Shown: piece by piece, positions 11,170-24,015 of the stretch
Numbering within the stretch: the first letter of the stretch is position 1
How the letters are laid out: every line of letters starts with the position of its first letter
NCBI GenBank assembly: GCA_965178125.1
Contig: OZ237741.1
Span: 744,001-808,000, forward strand
DNA: 64,000 bases
Reading direction: 5' to 3'
From: Bilabrum cf. latius
Taxonomy: Eukaryota > Bigyra: Bicosoecida > Bigyra > Bicosoecida
The notes under the pieces: model-generated
Told to the model about the DNA's origin: nothing
Seen by the model: the letters and a program-made list of their open reading frames with translations, nothing else
Database searches by the model: none
Position numbers and translations under genes: made by a program

Positions 11170-14100
11170 ATGTCGGAAAAAAGAAGTGTATTCGATATTG
11201 CGCATGCGGCCTTCTATAATACCCTGAGCGTTGTCAGCAAGGAGGCCGAGGACGCTGGGACGTTCAGCTTCGTAGCAGGAGTGGTTCTCAACACGATGCA
11301 GATCCTGGCATTTCCATTCGGGAGCTCCTCTCCGCTACAAGCAACCGCGCTGGTAGATGCAATGGGCCCGTGAGATTGCCGTATTCGACAAGTGCTGCTT
11401 CTTGAATGGACTCGTCTCGGAGAAGCATCCCATTGAAATCAAACCGATTATGTGCCGACTGCTTCGCTCCATTGACCGTTAAAGCCTAAAGTCGCAAATG
11501 AAAATTGGCATTTATTTAAGTTCGTGTCGCAGATTGCTCCAGGTGCTCACACTCTCCAAGCTGGACGAGCTGCTGTCGCCGATCGCGAATCGAGTGCTCC
11601 TCGCAATTGGCGCCTCGTGGGTTTCCCTCTTCGTCCTGGGGTACTTTGTCGTTTTCATGCAATTTATTTATGAGGTGCCATAGTCCAAGTTTCTGCTTGG
11701 ACTGCTCCGCCGCGTCGGTATGCTCAACGCTTCGGTAAGATATCCAAACGGCATGGTCCTCATCGATAGCTGACCTTCTGGCCTACACATCGCGGCATGC
11801 CCGATTGTTAGAACCCAACACATGCTTGCAGGTCCTGTATCTACCTGTGGCGGGGCTTCTACTGCGCTCAACAAGCTGCGGCCCCGACGACAGGCCGCCG
11901 GCCACCCCCGAAGGACACCTCACCCCGCGCGTGTGGATGGGCACCTCAATGGAATGCGGTGGGAGCCAGCACATGGCTATCGCAGGCATCTGTCTGACAG
12001 TGCTGCTGCTCCTTTCAATCATCTGCCTCACGCTGGTAATGACGGCGGCGCAGCGCTCCCCCGTCTCTCGTTCCTGGCTCGCCAAGGTCTCCGGGCGCTC
12101 CGACGTTGTCTTCGTCCTTGGCAAGCTCATGCTTGCCATTTTTGCAAATACGATTACCGGACCGTCATTCCGAAGTAGTTGGATCTCGCATGTGCCCATC
12201 TTGCTGCTGGCGATGGCATGGTTTGCTGGCAGCCTCATCTACCAGCCCTACCAGCACACCGAGGCCAACGCAGCCGTGGTGGCCGGCTTCTCCACCTTTC
12301 TCTTCGCAGAAATCTGCACGAACGCTGCGTTGGTATGGCCAGACTACGAATGGTCTGCCGCAATTGTCATCGGATGCAGCTTGTCGGCCATTTTGGGATA
12401 CATGGCGTCGACGGCTCGCAACGACTCGATCGTGTAGGGTCGAGTGGACGATGTCAGCACCCCGCATGAGATGCAGATCTGGATTCGGCACCAGCTACAG
12501 GTGGCTGGAGGTATCCGAAATGTGCCTCCCCGAGCGGATTTGCCCCCCGCGGGCTCGGTGTCTTGGGGGGGCGACTCAGACGATGCCATGCTGGTGCCGC
12601 AGGCTTCGCAGTTCTCCGTTCTGGACCCGGGCGCTGGCGCTTTCGCCCCTCAGGCTGGAAGCAGAAAGAAGGGGAGAAAGAATCGACGCACAGCCAAAGT
12701 AGCACCAGCTGACTATGCGCAGGCGCTGCCCCTGTCCGCTCGAAGCAGAGGTTCAGGTGGATACGGAGGGGCGCGGCGAATGGGAGGCACGCTCCTCTCT
12801 ATCGCCGAGCATCACGTTGGTCTTGGCAGCCCTGCCTCATCAACTCCAATCCGGACGGGTGGGAAGCACTAGGATGGCACGCGAGGCCAGTACAGAGGCG
12901 CTAGTACGTGGGCAGGCTCCAGCGTTGGTGGTGCGTCGGTTGACACGCAGCAGAGGCGGGAGGCGCTCCGCCTCGCCCTTGAGGGCACCTCTCGACTGGC
13001 AGAGCTGCACTCCCGCTCTCCTGCCGCCATGATCATGTGCTCCGTTGTGTATCGCGAGTTCTCGTGGGGCACCAAGTACCAGGAAGCGCAGTTCTTGGCC
13101 CGGGCGCTCGCCTCCTCCCCGTAGGTGGACTAGAGCTTCTACGCCCTGGAGCAGATCGAGAGGATTCGGGAGGAGCTGTCGGGACCCAGGGGAGGCAGGA
13201 ACAAGGGGTAGGGTGGGGGCGCTTCCATGGCCTCGGGCGTACCCGCGCAGAATGTTGCACGCCTCACAGCCATCGATCGAGTCCTGGTGGAGCAAAAGCA
13301 GAGGGAGGTGGCATCCCTCCAGGTTGAGGCCAAGCGAGCGGCTGTGGCGCTATGGGACGTTGTGGGCGATCACAGCCCAGACCTGGCAAGGCTGCAGGCT
13401 GCAAGCTCGGACACCACGGGGGCAGATCAGCGGCTGCGGGACCTGTTTGAGGAGCTGCTGGAGCTGCAGCCTACCTCCTCAAGCATGCTACGGCAGTATG
13501 CGGGCTACCTGTAGTCTTCTGGCAGGGCGGCCGACCAGCGGGTGCAGGATCTATTGAGCAAAGCGGACCGGCTGGACGAGTCTTCTTCTCACAGGATCCA
13601 CAAGGTGGAGCGCGCTTTTGTTTTCGGGTAGAGGCTGCCAGAGGCGCTGCAGAGCGTGGCAGACGATACGACAGCTGTGGCCACGCTGTCCGGTGACGTG
13701 GCGTAGTGGGGCGAGATCGTGAGTGCCTCGCAATCATTCTGCACCCTGCTTGGGGTGCAGCCGCACATGCTGGTGGGACACCCTTCTTCCAACCTCCTAC
13801 CCTCCCCACTGGACGAGATAGAGGGTGGGGTGCTGGCGGGGGTGGTGCGCGTAGAACTGGATTAGATTGCGTTGGCAGCGGATGTAGACAAAGGACTGGC
13901 ATGGCAGAGGAGTGGGGATGGTGATGGGGAGGCGCAGGGTCTGATGGTAGAAGGAGGAGCCGCTCCCAGAAGCGGTGGTCGTCTGTCTGTTTACAGGGGG
14001 GTTGGTAGAGGCAATAGCCTAGCAAGCCGCATCATGGGGCCTCGGTACGGCATGGTGATGCGCGCAGGAGGTGACATTCTCCCCGTTCGGATGCAGCTGT

Positions 14101-17100
14101 CAGAAGCTCCTCCCCAGCCCAGGACGGGCGCTCCCCGCTTTGCTCTGGTCGTGGAGAAGTGCATGACGACAGAGGCGCTCGTGCTGGTAGACGAAGCCTC
14201 GGGAAGGGTGAGGTCGGGGACTGCAGGGGCACTGGACGCTATGGGAGTATCACCTCTCTAGCTGCGAAGCGAAACATGTCGGATCCAAGACGTTATTAAG
14301 TGCTTCTAGCGGGTCGAGAGGCGAGCAGGTGCGGCTTAGGTAGCATTGTACGGGATGCACGGAAGGGAGGTGGGACTTGGGTCTTCAGGAATGGTGCGAC
14401 TAACGCTGCCACAGCTTCGGTAGGCAATGGAGCTGGCCAGTGGTTGGCCTGTCTATGGGGGCGATACGGCGAGGATGGTGGGCAGTCAAGGCAGACATGA
14501 GACCCAAGTGAGGTATGATCGAGATACTGAGGGAATGAACGCCATCGACTAGTCCGAGGAGGGCCACAGCACTGCCGACTCGCAGGCAAGCAATAGCAGC
14601 AGCAACAGCAGGAGCAGCAGCGAGGGCCAAGTCCAGAAGTCAAAAACTCGCGCTGTCCGTAGTACTCCAAGCCTTGCACGGAAGCTAAAGCAGTCTAAGC
14701 GCAAGTTTTAGAGTGGGTCAATTGATGCCTCTCGAGACAAGAAGGCAGCAAAGAAGGGGCGCGTGCTACCTCGCCTGGCGACCAGAATTTTTGGTGGCTA
14801 CAGAGGCGGGCAAGGCCTAGCTAGGATCGCGTCCCGGGCGTCCAGTGTGAGCGGCCTATCATCATCCCAGCCGGCAGTTGAGATCGACACTCCTAGGAGC
14901 ATGCTGAGCATGGTGGGTATGTGCGGGGTTGTGGTGATGGACATGGCCAGCAGTCGAGAACTGGTGCTGATGAGGGTGCAGAGGTGCAGGAGGCATGGAG
15001 TCGGGTTTGTTTTGGTCGGGTGGACCGTGTTGGATCCGCCACTGGACCATGTCGTTGACCTCTAGGCGACTCGCAGTGGCACTCTGAGTGACGCAGGGGC
15101 GAGCGTATCCAACGATGATGCTTCTAGCGTTGATAGAGCTCGTGCTGACAAGGCTGTCAACGCAAGATAGGTTCAAGGGGCGCCAAAGATCGTAGGATCA
15201 GCACCTCCAGTGACTGCTGCAGTTTCGTCGAGAGCAGGCGTTGTTCCAGCCCGAAGCGACAGCACCCCAGCAGGAGCATTGCCAAGTCATATTGAGCCTG
15301 AGGGTCCAATTGACAGTCACCATAGTGATCAATAGGGTCTTCATGAGGTAAGGCAGAGCCATGAGCGCCCCTCCTCTGGTAGCAGCGACCTTTTGAGAGG
15401 CCTTGGTGAGGCTGCATCCACTTCCCCTCATAGGCAAGGACGCAGCCGAAGCTCCAGCATTGCCCTCGACCCGAAGGGACTGGACCCGGCGGCGTCACTC
15501 CCTACGGCTGCCCTGTTGCAAAATGTAGATTCATCGAGCGATGTATCACCGACTGACGAAGGTGCCACAGCAGCTTCGGCAGCACCAGCGCCAGGGCATG
15601 ATGCCACCCAAGGGTCGACTATTGCAGCGGAAGGCTCCTCCCGGGCGTCTTCTACAGCTTTGTTGGGGCAGCAAACACCTAAAGGTGGTCAGACACGGGA
15701 GCGGTTGCGGGTCGGGTCGCAACCAAGGAATGCAAGGAGCAAGCAGCCGCTGAGCTCCCGCCATGATTCATCATTCAACTCCATGTCAGGGTCGCAAAGA
15801 GGGTCAAGGCAGTCTATGGGTGGAGTTTGGGGTAGAAATGCGGCCAAACAAGCGGCGAAGAACCAGATTGGGGGAAAGAGTCGCAGTAGAGGCGTCGGAG
15901 GTCGGACAGAGCGAGAGGAACGCGGAAGGAGCGGGATCCAGCGGCATGACACCGGCAGATCGAAGGCCACCACCATGGGAGGTGGAGGCTCCGTGACGGA
16001 AAGCGGGTCTGTCAACAGCAGCGGGTCTGCCAACTCGGCAAGCCACATGCTAGGAGAGGCTCTGAAGCTCACCACGGCAGCAGATGAGGTAGAAGTGCGC
16101 ATCGTGAGACGCACAACTCTGGGGCTGGCTCTGGCCATCATTGCCATGACAGTCGTGATGGCCCTATTGGTGGACGGGGGAACCCGGAGATTGCAGCGAC
16201 TGAGCCATTTGACTTATCTGTCTGGTCAGAGAGGTGTTCTGTACGAAGCAGCCACTGCCTGGATCGAAGCAGCCGTCATCGTGAACCAGCACCAGGAGCT
16301 TAACATGTCCCTGGCAGATGCCCAGAGCATGCTGGGCTCCGTGCCATTCCTCTAGCAGCAGATGCGGAGGGATGCGCAGCGCTTTCAGGACACCCATGAG
16401 GCTCTCTACAGTGACACGATGCCCGAGGCAGCAGCAGCGCGAGCATGGTCTTCGGAGGTGCCACACGTCTTCGTCGAATTGCGACTTGAGGATGTGTAGC
16501 CATATTATTACGGGGCTTACGGTGAGTCCGTGGGGGATGTTGTAGAAATACTGATAAAGAAAGGGATTGTGCAAGCGCCGGGGGAAGAAGACCTCCCCGA
16601 CCTGCCGGACCGATTGCTGGCTGGAGACGTGTCAGCCAAGCTGAGAAGCAACTACAGGCTGGCGCAGCAGGTAGAGGCCGTCGCTCCTGAGATCCAGTTC
16701 CAGCCCATGCCTCTGACGGAGATGGCAGAACACACGAGCAACACCATCGCCCGTATCGCCGCTATGGACCCCTCCATGATCCGCAGGGGCTAGAGGGAGG
16801 TGGAGGACTACTTCTCGAACGAGGATGCCATGTCTGGGGCAACCACGGCTGCAACGGCACTGTACGAAGTGGCTTTCCTTGAGCAGTTTCAGGTGCTGCA
16901 AAGGCAGGTATTGTACTCTGGCCTTGCGTTCATTGGTGCGACCATTTTGCTGTGCGGGTTGTTTTTTACGTATTCCGTCAGGTCTCTGGGGTACCGAACT
17001 TGGCTGTTGCTGCGGGCGGTGCTGATGGTGCCTCGCAAGATCGCAAGGATCATTCGGCAAGAGGCGCAAAAGGACTTAGACCAGCTGCTGGAAGAGTCGC

Positions 17101-18719
17101 AGGGCAATGAAGCGGAAGCGGCGATGGTGCTGGAGGGGAGGGCGCAGGAGCTGCTGGCCGTGCAGCCAGGCAGCGGTTTTGCCATTCGAGGAACCGCGGG
17201 TGCGGCCAGTGACGGCAAGGCAGGGAGCGATGAAGCGGAAACCGGCAAGCAAGCGAAAGTAGATGAACGTGAAACGGTAGTGGTGAGAGTCGGCGGCACA
17301 GCTGTCGGTGGAGTGAACGAAGCAGTCGGTGTTTCTGTGGACAAGACGGATGCCGCAGCTGGCAGCAAGTCGGCAACTGACGGGCAAGATGCTGGAGCGC
17401 TTCTTGGAGATGACCTTGAAACCAAAAATGCTACCAAAGGTCTTGGTCGCAAGAGGCGTGATAGCAATGGCTCTGACTCTGCGGGTGTCGAGTCGGGTGA
17501 ACCTAATCCGCATGACCGCTTCGGTCGGGTGATGAGCGGCGAGGCCGAGTTTGCTGCTCTGCTCGAGGAAGGGCTCACGATGGGATAGAAGGTACGTCGT
17601 GAAGCGAGGAAGATTGCCATTGCAGCGGCAAGGAGGGCAAGAAAGGGAGGAGTTGGAGGCACGAGTGTTTGGGCAAGGTCGTACGGCGATTCCAGCCAAT
17701 TCCAGATGGTTAGCCTGAGCGTGCTCATGAGTCCAGTGCTTCTGATAGGGGCATGGATCGCATTCATTGTGCTCGAGCAGCTATCCATTAACGAGCAAGC
17801 CAAGCAAGGCACGGTCAGGATGGGTCTAGTTGAGGATACGTAGCGAATACTGGCCGACTTCGTGGTGGATGTGGCCCACCTGAGCGCCCAGTCCAACGAG
17901 CTCTTCAGGGATGACACCGCGGGCAAGACAAAGAAAAGCGAGCTATAGACGCTAGATCTTGTCAATCCCTTGGTATTTGGCGGGGATGTGAACGCTGGGA
18001 CAGAAACAGTTGCCCTAAGTCGCGTCGGAGAAGGCACGTACGAAGAGGGCCTGCTCCTGTTGGACGCGTGCTCACCGTTCACGGACCTGTCGCTCGAGGA
18101 ACTACGGTCATCTGTAGGCACACCCAACTCGACCGCAGACGACATGGCAAGGCTGCACGCAGCTTGTACGTCAGTTGACAACGGCATCATGCAGGAGGGC
18201 GCCTACGGGGCCATCCTGTCCATCGTCACTGACGCTCGCAGGCTGGAGATCGACAGGCCCCGACCTGACAGCAACACGACCATCTTCACTCCGGAACGAA
18301 TTGCCCTGCACACACACATGTCCGTTCTCGAGGCCCCCTACATCCGGCTTGCACTTAAGTAGACCAGCGAGGCCGTGGGAAACAGCTTGTCTTCGCTGAT
18401 TGAGAGCGGCAGGAGAGTGCAGCTCATCATTTCCATCGTGTTTGCCTGTTCGTTTGCCATAGTTGCGATTATGACAGATGGAGCAATCCAGAAAATGCTG
18501 GCGGGACCCCTGCAATCTGCTCGGGCGCTCCTGGCGACCATGCCTGGGGAGGTAGTGATGTCGCTGCCCCCTCTGCGGATGGTGATACGGGCGCTGTCAA
18601 CCGAGGTGCAGCTGCTTGGCAAGGGCAGGGACGCGTCATCGTTCCAGAAGGAGCTGGAAAATATCGTGACTGATTCCGGTAGGGGTGGACAGCAGCTGAC
18701 AGGCTTCGAGTAGGACTGA
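11170..18719 (+). CDS. Giant Tmc-like PAS-domain multi-membrane protein
   Basis: Model: exon 1 11170-11369, exon 2 11533-11734, exon 3 11832-18719, with GT-AG introns of 163 and 97 bp; the spliced frame is 2,429 codons and ends TGA. About 27 in-frame TAGs are read through in exon 3, all in one frame. N-terminal third: membrane helices (for example VLLAIGASWVSLFVLGYFVV, and LTVLLLLSIICLTLVM near residue 190). Then a cytoplasmic part with a PAS-like domain around 13700-13870 (GEIVSASQSFCTLLGVQPHML, then LLPSPLDE). Further helices lie near 16110-16170, 16920-16980, 17710-17770 and 18420-18480. The layout resembles tiny-macrocysts (TmcB-like) proteins of amoebae and algae, possibly sensory; this is a fold-level resemblance. 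The middle, 14300-16050, is low-complexity Ser/Gly/Arg. The first intron is uncertain. Confidence 0.75.
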
Positions 18720-18768
18720 TCAACGTAGATAGTGTGCAAGAGCCAGAGCAGCAAAGCAAAGTCTACGG

Positions 18769-18828
18769 CTAGTCCTTGCGCGGGGCATCCGCGACGAGAA
18801 CGGCAAGTTGCGGGAGCTGATCGCGTGA
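18769..18828 (+). pseudogene. Fragment of aspartic protease C-terminus
   Basis: Twenty codons, reading GIRDENGKLRELIA then TGA, match the last residues of the protease at 8887-10119 (GIRDESGKVRELIA then TGA) in both protein and DNA, including the stop. Upstream the match fades quickly and there is no domain. It lies just after the Tmc-like stop. Best read as the remnant of a duplicated protease copy; an alternative terminal exon is unlikely. Confidence 0.75.
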
Positions 18829-19795
18829 TTTCTTGGTCTATCTATCGTTGAGACTGGCATGCCTGAGTATGTGCGGATCGGATGATGATTGGGCGGGAGA
18901 TATAGGGACTAAAAAGAAAAATTCCTGCCCCCGGTCCCGCGGACCCACTGGGCTTCACCCCGAACGACTGGTTCTTCACCGGTCCACCTGAATGCGGTAT
19001 TCATCTGACACTACGAATGTACACGCCACTTTCCCCATGCACCCGACTGGCCTCGTCGCCACATGGCTTCCTGTTCCTGTTCCCCGCCCTAGGGACCGTG
19101 TGCTTTGCTCCCTGCATTGCCACCTTGGCCCTATCCTTTCAGCTTGCACGCGCCGGTCCTGGCCGACCTGCCGTGCGCCCCATCTGTCCACCCACCTGTT
19201 GGCTCTCTGCGTGCTGCTGGCCATGCAGTCCGCTGCCACCCGCGTCTCCCTCGTTCCTTGCACCTGGAGCCCCCATTCCTCCCGTTGTGTTCTCCCTGTT
19301 GACACCGCACTGTCGTCGCCTGTGCCGGTGCCCCCCTCTTCTTCTCCACCTCCTGTCCTCCTGCGCCCACCTCGTCTTCCGTTTCACCTCTGCTCCCCGT
19401 TGCTTCACTCCTGATGTCCGAGTACATATAACAGGAATGGGCGCGGAGGTTGTGTGCTGCCACCAGGTGTGCACAGCAGGCTGGTGAGCCCGACAGTTAA
19501 GCCACCGGATATCAAGGTGGGTAGAGTTAATTTCAGATCGTCGCACTGGACAAAGATTGATAGTTAATAGCATGTTTTCACCTTCCACCACACCAACTCC
19601 TGCGACCAGCGCTGGTGACTCAATATCCGACCATTGATTCCTAGAAACGGACATTCGCGGAGCCCGAGGTACCATGTGTGCATTGTGGTGACCCACAGTA
19701 GCTTATCCGCCCCGCTAGAGATACTAGATATGATTAAGAGGCTACTTGCAAACATGTTGCCAACCAGGCCGAGAAAATACGATTGCCCCTTGCCG
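18829..19795. other. Intergenic region with pyrimidine-rich + strand
   Basis: Nearly 970 bases between the protease fragment and the stop of the kinase gene. From about 19020 to 19420 the + strand is strongly C/T-rich (many CCC, CTCC and CCTG runs). No open frame on either strand shows a recognisable domain or the GC-ending codon pattern of the surrounding genes. It should contain the 3' ends of the two convergent genes. Confidence 0.5.
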
Positions 19796-22700
19796 TCAAT
19801 CTTCAAAATCGCCACCCCGCATCTGAGTCCAGCCCTTTGGCAGCTTGGCGGAGGCAAGCGCAACCGAAGGCCGGAAGAAGAGGGATGACGCAGCCTGTAA
19901 TAAGCTCGGCCGAGCGTCTGGGTCCCATGCGAGCAGTCCAAACAGGAGCTCGCGCGCCCCTGGTGCGGCCCGCATCCTCGCCCTGGCCCTCGCGATCAGC
20001 TCGTGGCTCCCGCCCCCAAGCCCGAATGCAGCCGCCTCTGCCTCGTACTGAGCCATTGCCTCCTGCATCGAAGCATCTCCTTCGCCAAGTACCCCTGCCC
20101 CGGTGGCCCTCTGCAGCAGGCGCACGATCTTGCCAGCCTGTCCGTGGCATGCTAGCCCGCCCTCCCCTTGAGGAGGTCCTAGCAGCACAACGTACCGCCA
20201 CAGCGTATCTGCAAGGACTCCGTCTTCGTCGCTGCGATCTGCCGTCCACACGACGGAGTAGGATCCACACTTGCTAGGGTCCCTCCCCCTTCGCTTTCCG
20301 TGCTTCCACACTTGCTCCAGCCCCGCACGCACCGCATCGGGGCACAGCACGTCTTCCATGATCTCCTCGTACGGCATCCCGCCTGTAAGAACGTGGAGAA
20401 AGCACAGACCCAGCTGCCACGTGTCCAGGGCATACCCCTGCCTAGCCGCGTCCCCCTGGATCATGAGCTCGGGAGCAGAGTTCTCGAATGTCGTGAACTG
20501 AGCCACCGTGACTGGGGCACCCAGCGTGCCAGGGGACCAGTCGGCAGTCCCGAAATCGGCCATCTTCACCACCCAGCCGTCCTGCGGCACGTCCACAGCC
20601 AGCTGCTGGCCGTCTTTTGTACCGTACGTGAGCCTGACATTCGCGCCGCTCCCCTTCTTCCCTCCCTTGCCTCCGCCGCTGGTGGTGCCCGCGGTCGGCA
20701 CGTCTAGCTGCGAAGTTCGCGCGAGAAGAAAGTTGAGCAACTTGATGTCGTAGTGCCGCAGCTTGAGCCTCTGCCGCGCCACTGCAGCGGAGGCCAGCAT
20801 CTGCAGCATCAAGTCCCGCGCTTGCGCCGCCCCGGCGGCTGGGTCCTCGATTGTAGGGTGCCTCCCACCTCCCGCAGCGAGTTTGCTTCTTGCAGCCGGG
20901 CTCTCCACGCCAGCGTCCTCCTGCTCGCGCAGCAGCTCCTCGATGTCACCGCCCTCGCACAGCTCCATGCGCAGCATCTGCCAGACTCGACCACGGCAAA
21001 ACGATCGCGCCGTCTGTACCTTGTCGCCGCACATGCCCGATTCATCCGCACTTGCCGCGCTGTTCTTAGACCCAGCAGTGCCGGGGTCTGCAGCAACTGC
21101 ATCCGATGGAGTCCTGGAGGCAGCCACGGCCCTCGTCGCCACCCTCCTCCTGGTCCTGCTCGCAGCCTTCACCGTGTCGATGCCTGCCAGCAGGGTCGGG
21201 TCCTTGCCCTGAGCCTGCAGCCTGCGCGTCATGGCACGAGTCATCCTGCGAGCTGGGAGAGCCTTGGGGGCGCGGGCCTCTGCATCGGCCTTGGCGCCTG
21301 CTCGAGTAGTGACGGGGCGCGGGAGCGCTGGCGGGCGCTTGGGCTTCGGTTGTGCTGCAGCACCGCTCGCAGTGGCACTGCTGTTGCACGTCGCGCCAGC
21401 GGTTTGCCTGGCCATCTTCTCGCCGATCCATTGTTTGTACCTCTTGAGCAGCTGCTGCCAAAGCGGCGGTCGTAGGGCTCCCAGAGGCGCCCTGCACTCG
21501 CTTGTGCCCCAAGTGTCCCCTGGTGCACCGTGCCCCATCATAGCAATCTGCTTGACCTGCACGAAGTGGGGGCACGCTCCCGATCGTACGAGCTGCGAGA
21601 CAAGGTTGGAGCACCGAATCTCCGCCCTCACGACGTCCCACTGGCCAGACTCGGCAATCAGGCTGGCATCCATGAAAGCCACAGCCTCTTCCTGCTCACT
21701 GGGAGCATGCAGCACCCGATACACCTGCTTGTAAGCACCCTCCGAAAGAAATCGCCCCCAGGGAAAGTTCACGCGGAAGTCGTCCATCTTGCTCAATACG
21801 GGCACACACAGCGCGAGCCCATCGGCAACGGATCCCTCGGCGTACTCCAGCTGGGTGGCGGCGGCTTGCATCGCAGCTGTAGGGGATGCCATCTGCTTCA
21901 AGGCTTCCTGGTCGTCCATTCCCACGCCACTGCTCTCCTCCCCAGCCACCCCCTCGCACTCATCCTGCTGCTCGCCGTCCTCCAGGTCAGGGTCCTCGAA
22001 GCAGACCGCCTCGGCCGCTCTCCAGCCGTACACGCTCGCAGAGATGCTTCGCCAGGTTCGCGATACCCGGGGCAAGAGGTGCAGCAGTTCGTGCGCCCCC
22101 GCAAACTCCAACACCGCAGTGAGCGCATCCTCGGGGATCGAGAGAACACCGCCCGGGGCCGGAGCATGTGGACCAGCTTGAGCTCCAGCATCACTCCAAT
22201 CAACCAATTCAGTGCCAACGCCAGCCCCTGAAGATGGATCAGCAGCAGCCATCACAGCAGCGTGGGAACCTGCCTGTGGGAGCCCCTCCTCGTCCAGTCT
22301 GTCGGCTGCACCACCGTACTGGTGCTGCTGCTCACCCTCGAAGCGCGCGATGGCTGCAGCCCTCTGCTCTGCAGTCATTCCTCGCAACAGTCCGGCTGCG
22401 CTGTGCCCGCGCAGGTGCTGAGGCATCACGCTTGACCTCCTAAGCAGCTGAATGTCTGCCCTGCTGGTCGTCCACCTGGACTGGGAGGAAAGGGACAGCC
22501 CCTGCAGCGCCTGCGAAATCAGCTCGCCGCTCGACTGAGACGAGTCCGTCTGAATCGACAGCTGGCTGCCTGCGGACGCCTGCGATGCGTGTGACGAGTG
22601 CGATGCCTCCGACCGCACTGATGCTCCCCCAGGACTGCTCGCCGCAGACACTGGCAGAGGCAAGGCCGCACCGGATCCTGGACTGCCGGCGGCAGCAGCA

Positions 22701-23878
22701 GCACGCTGGGCGGCTGCACCTGCGGCAGGCAGCGCCACGGCAGCATCAAATTCAATGTCTTCCCCATGCTCTCTGCTGGAGCCTGCTGCACCCCTCATCT
22801 AAGACTCGCACCCGCTGGTTCCCGAGCCCGACCCCGAGCCCGAGCCCGCACCGGCACCGGCACCGGCGCCTGCCCTGCCTCTAGCCGACTGGCGCATGGC
22901 AAGGATGCCTTCCCTGCCCACCGCCGGACGGCTCTGGCCCCCGTGAGAAAATCCGCCGATTGCATGACTCATGGCTCCCTTCCCGGTGACTCGTCCCCCC
23001 GCCCTTCCTTGTCTCCCCTTTGTGAGCAGTGCCTGCGCCAGCAAATCGGATGCGCCGCCCACCGAGACCCTGCCCTTCTTCTTCTGCTGGCGCCGCTTGG
23101 ACTGCCCCTGCAGCGCCTGGGCGAGGCACCACTTCATGAGGGGCTGCCGTTTCTTCCTATCTTTCCTGGATCGTGCAGCCCGGGGCGGCCTGCTGTGACT
23201 ACCACCGTGCTGCTGCCCCAATGCTTCATGCTTTTCTGGACTGGCTGCAACGTTCGGACGCCCGCCCACGAACACGCGAGAGCGTCTCGGGTGGCCGGCG
23301 CTGCCACCGCTTCTGCCTCCACTGGCGATCGGGGTCCCTCGCATACTCGGGCCGCTGATATCGCTCGCCCCGGAGCAGTTGCTCGCACCAGACACGGGCG
23401 TGTCAATGCGGTCCATCGAATCGTGCGTGTCGGGCGTGTCCGGTGTTCCCAATGCCGCAATCGCCTTTGATCTCGCCTGGCGTTTGTGTCCGTGCAACTT
23501 AATAAAGCTTGCAATGATACCTTTTTGCTTGCCCAATGTCATTTCTGGCGTGCCATGCGATGCACTTGGATCTGGACTAGGCCGACCCGTCCCGCGACCT
23601 TCGTCGAGCCAAGTCCTTTGGCTTCTCTGCCGCCCAATCTAATAACGCGAGGCATTATCATCACTATCGTTGGGAATATCACTAGATTCTACCGCAGATG
23701 CCTTTCTCGCTGCCGTACGCGAGCTCGCCTCCGGCCTTCGACTCGAGGGCGGCACGGCACCGAATACACGACTTCTAGCTCTCCCACCCACTCCAACGCG
23801 AGTAGATGCGGCGTATTTTGACTGAAATCGCTAGACTGGTGCCTTTTTGGCCTCTGGACTCCCGTCAAGCCAGTCCAT
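19796..23878 (-). CDS. F-box protein with degenerate protein-kinase domain
   Basis: A single frame runs from ATG 23878 to TGA 19796 (1,360 residues), with three TAGs near the N-terminus. The first 450 residues are basic and low-complexity, ending in a Gly/Ala/Ser repeat. An F-box-like helix set follows (SIPEDALTAVLEFAGAHELL, about residue 590), which normally binds Skp1 of an SCF ubiquitin ligase. The C-terminal half is kinase-like: glycine-loop region GRFLSEGAYKQVYRV, a catalytic loop read as RHYDIKLLNFLL and MADFGTADWS as the DFG segment. The usual VAIK lysine is not seen (AVAFMDASL) and HRD is HYD, so catalytic activity is doubtful. ATG 23878 is the most upstream in-frame ATG before the divergent EF-hand gene. 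Confidence 0.8.
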
Positions 23879-24015
23879 CGTGCTAAAGTAGACCCATCAA
23901 CGGCTCGGAAGCACCACGCGAAGTCCACTGGTCACACCCCAGTTGCCGTTGCAGAATTGTTTCAGGTACCAAATACTGCCTGCATCGTCAGTAGAAAGGT
24001 ATCAAATACCAAATA

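Noticed and set aside
19131-19463. Minus-strand 110-codon ORF in the pyrimidine-rich spacer
   Set aside because: Its composition simply mirrors the C/T-rich + strand; no domain, and the codon pattern does not match the neighbours.
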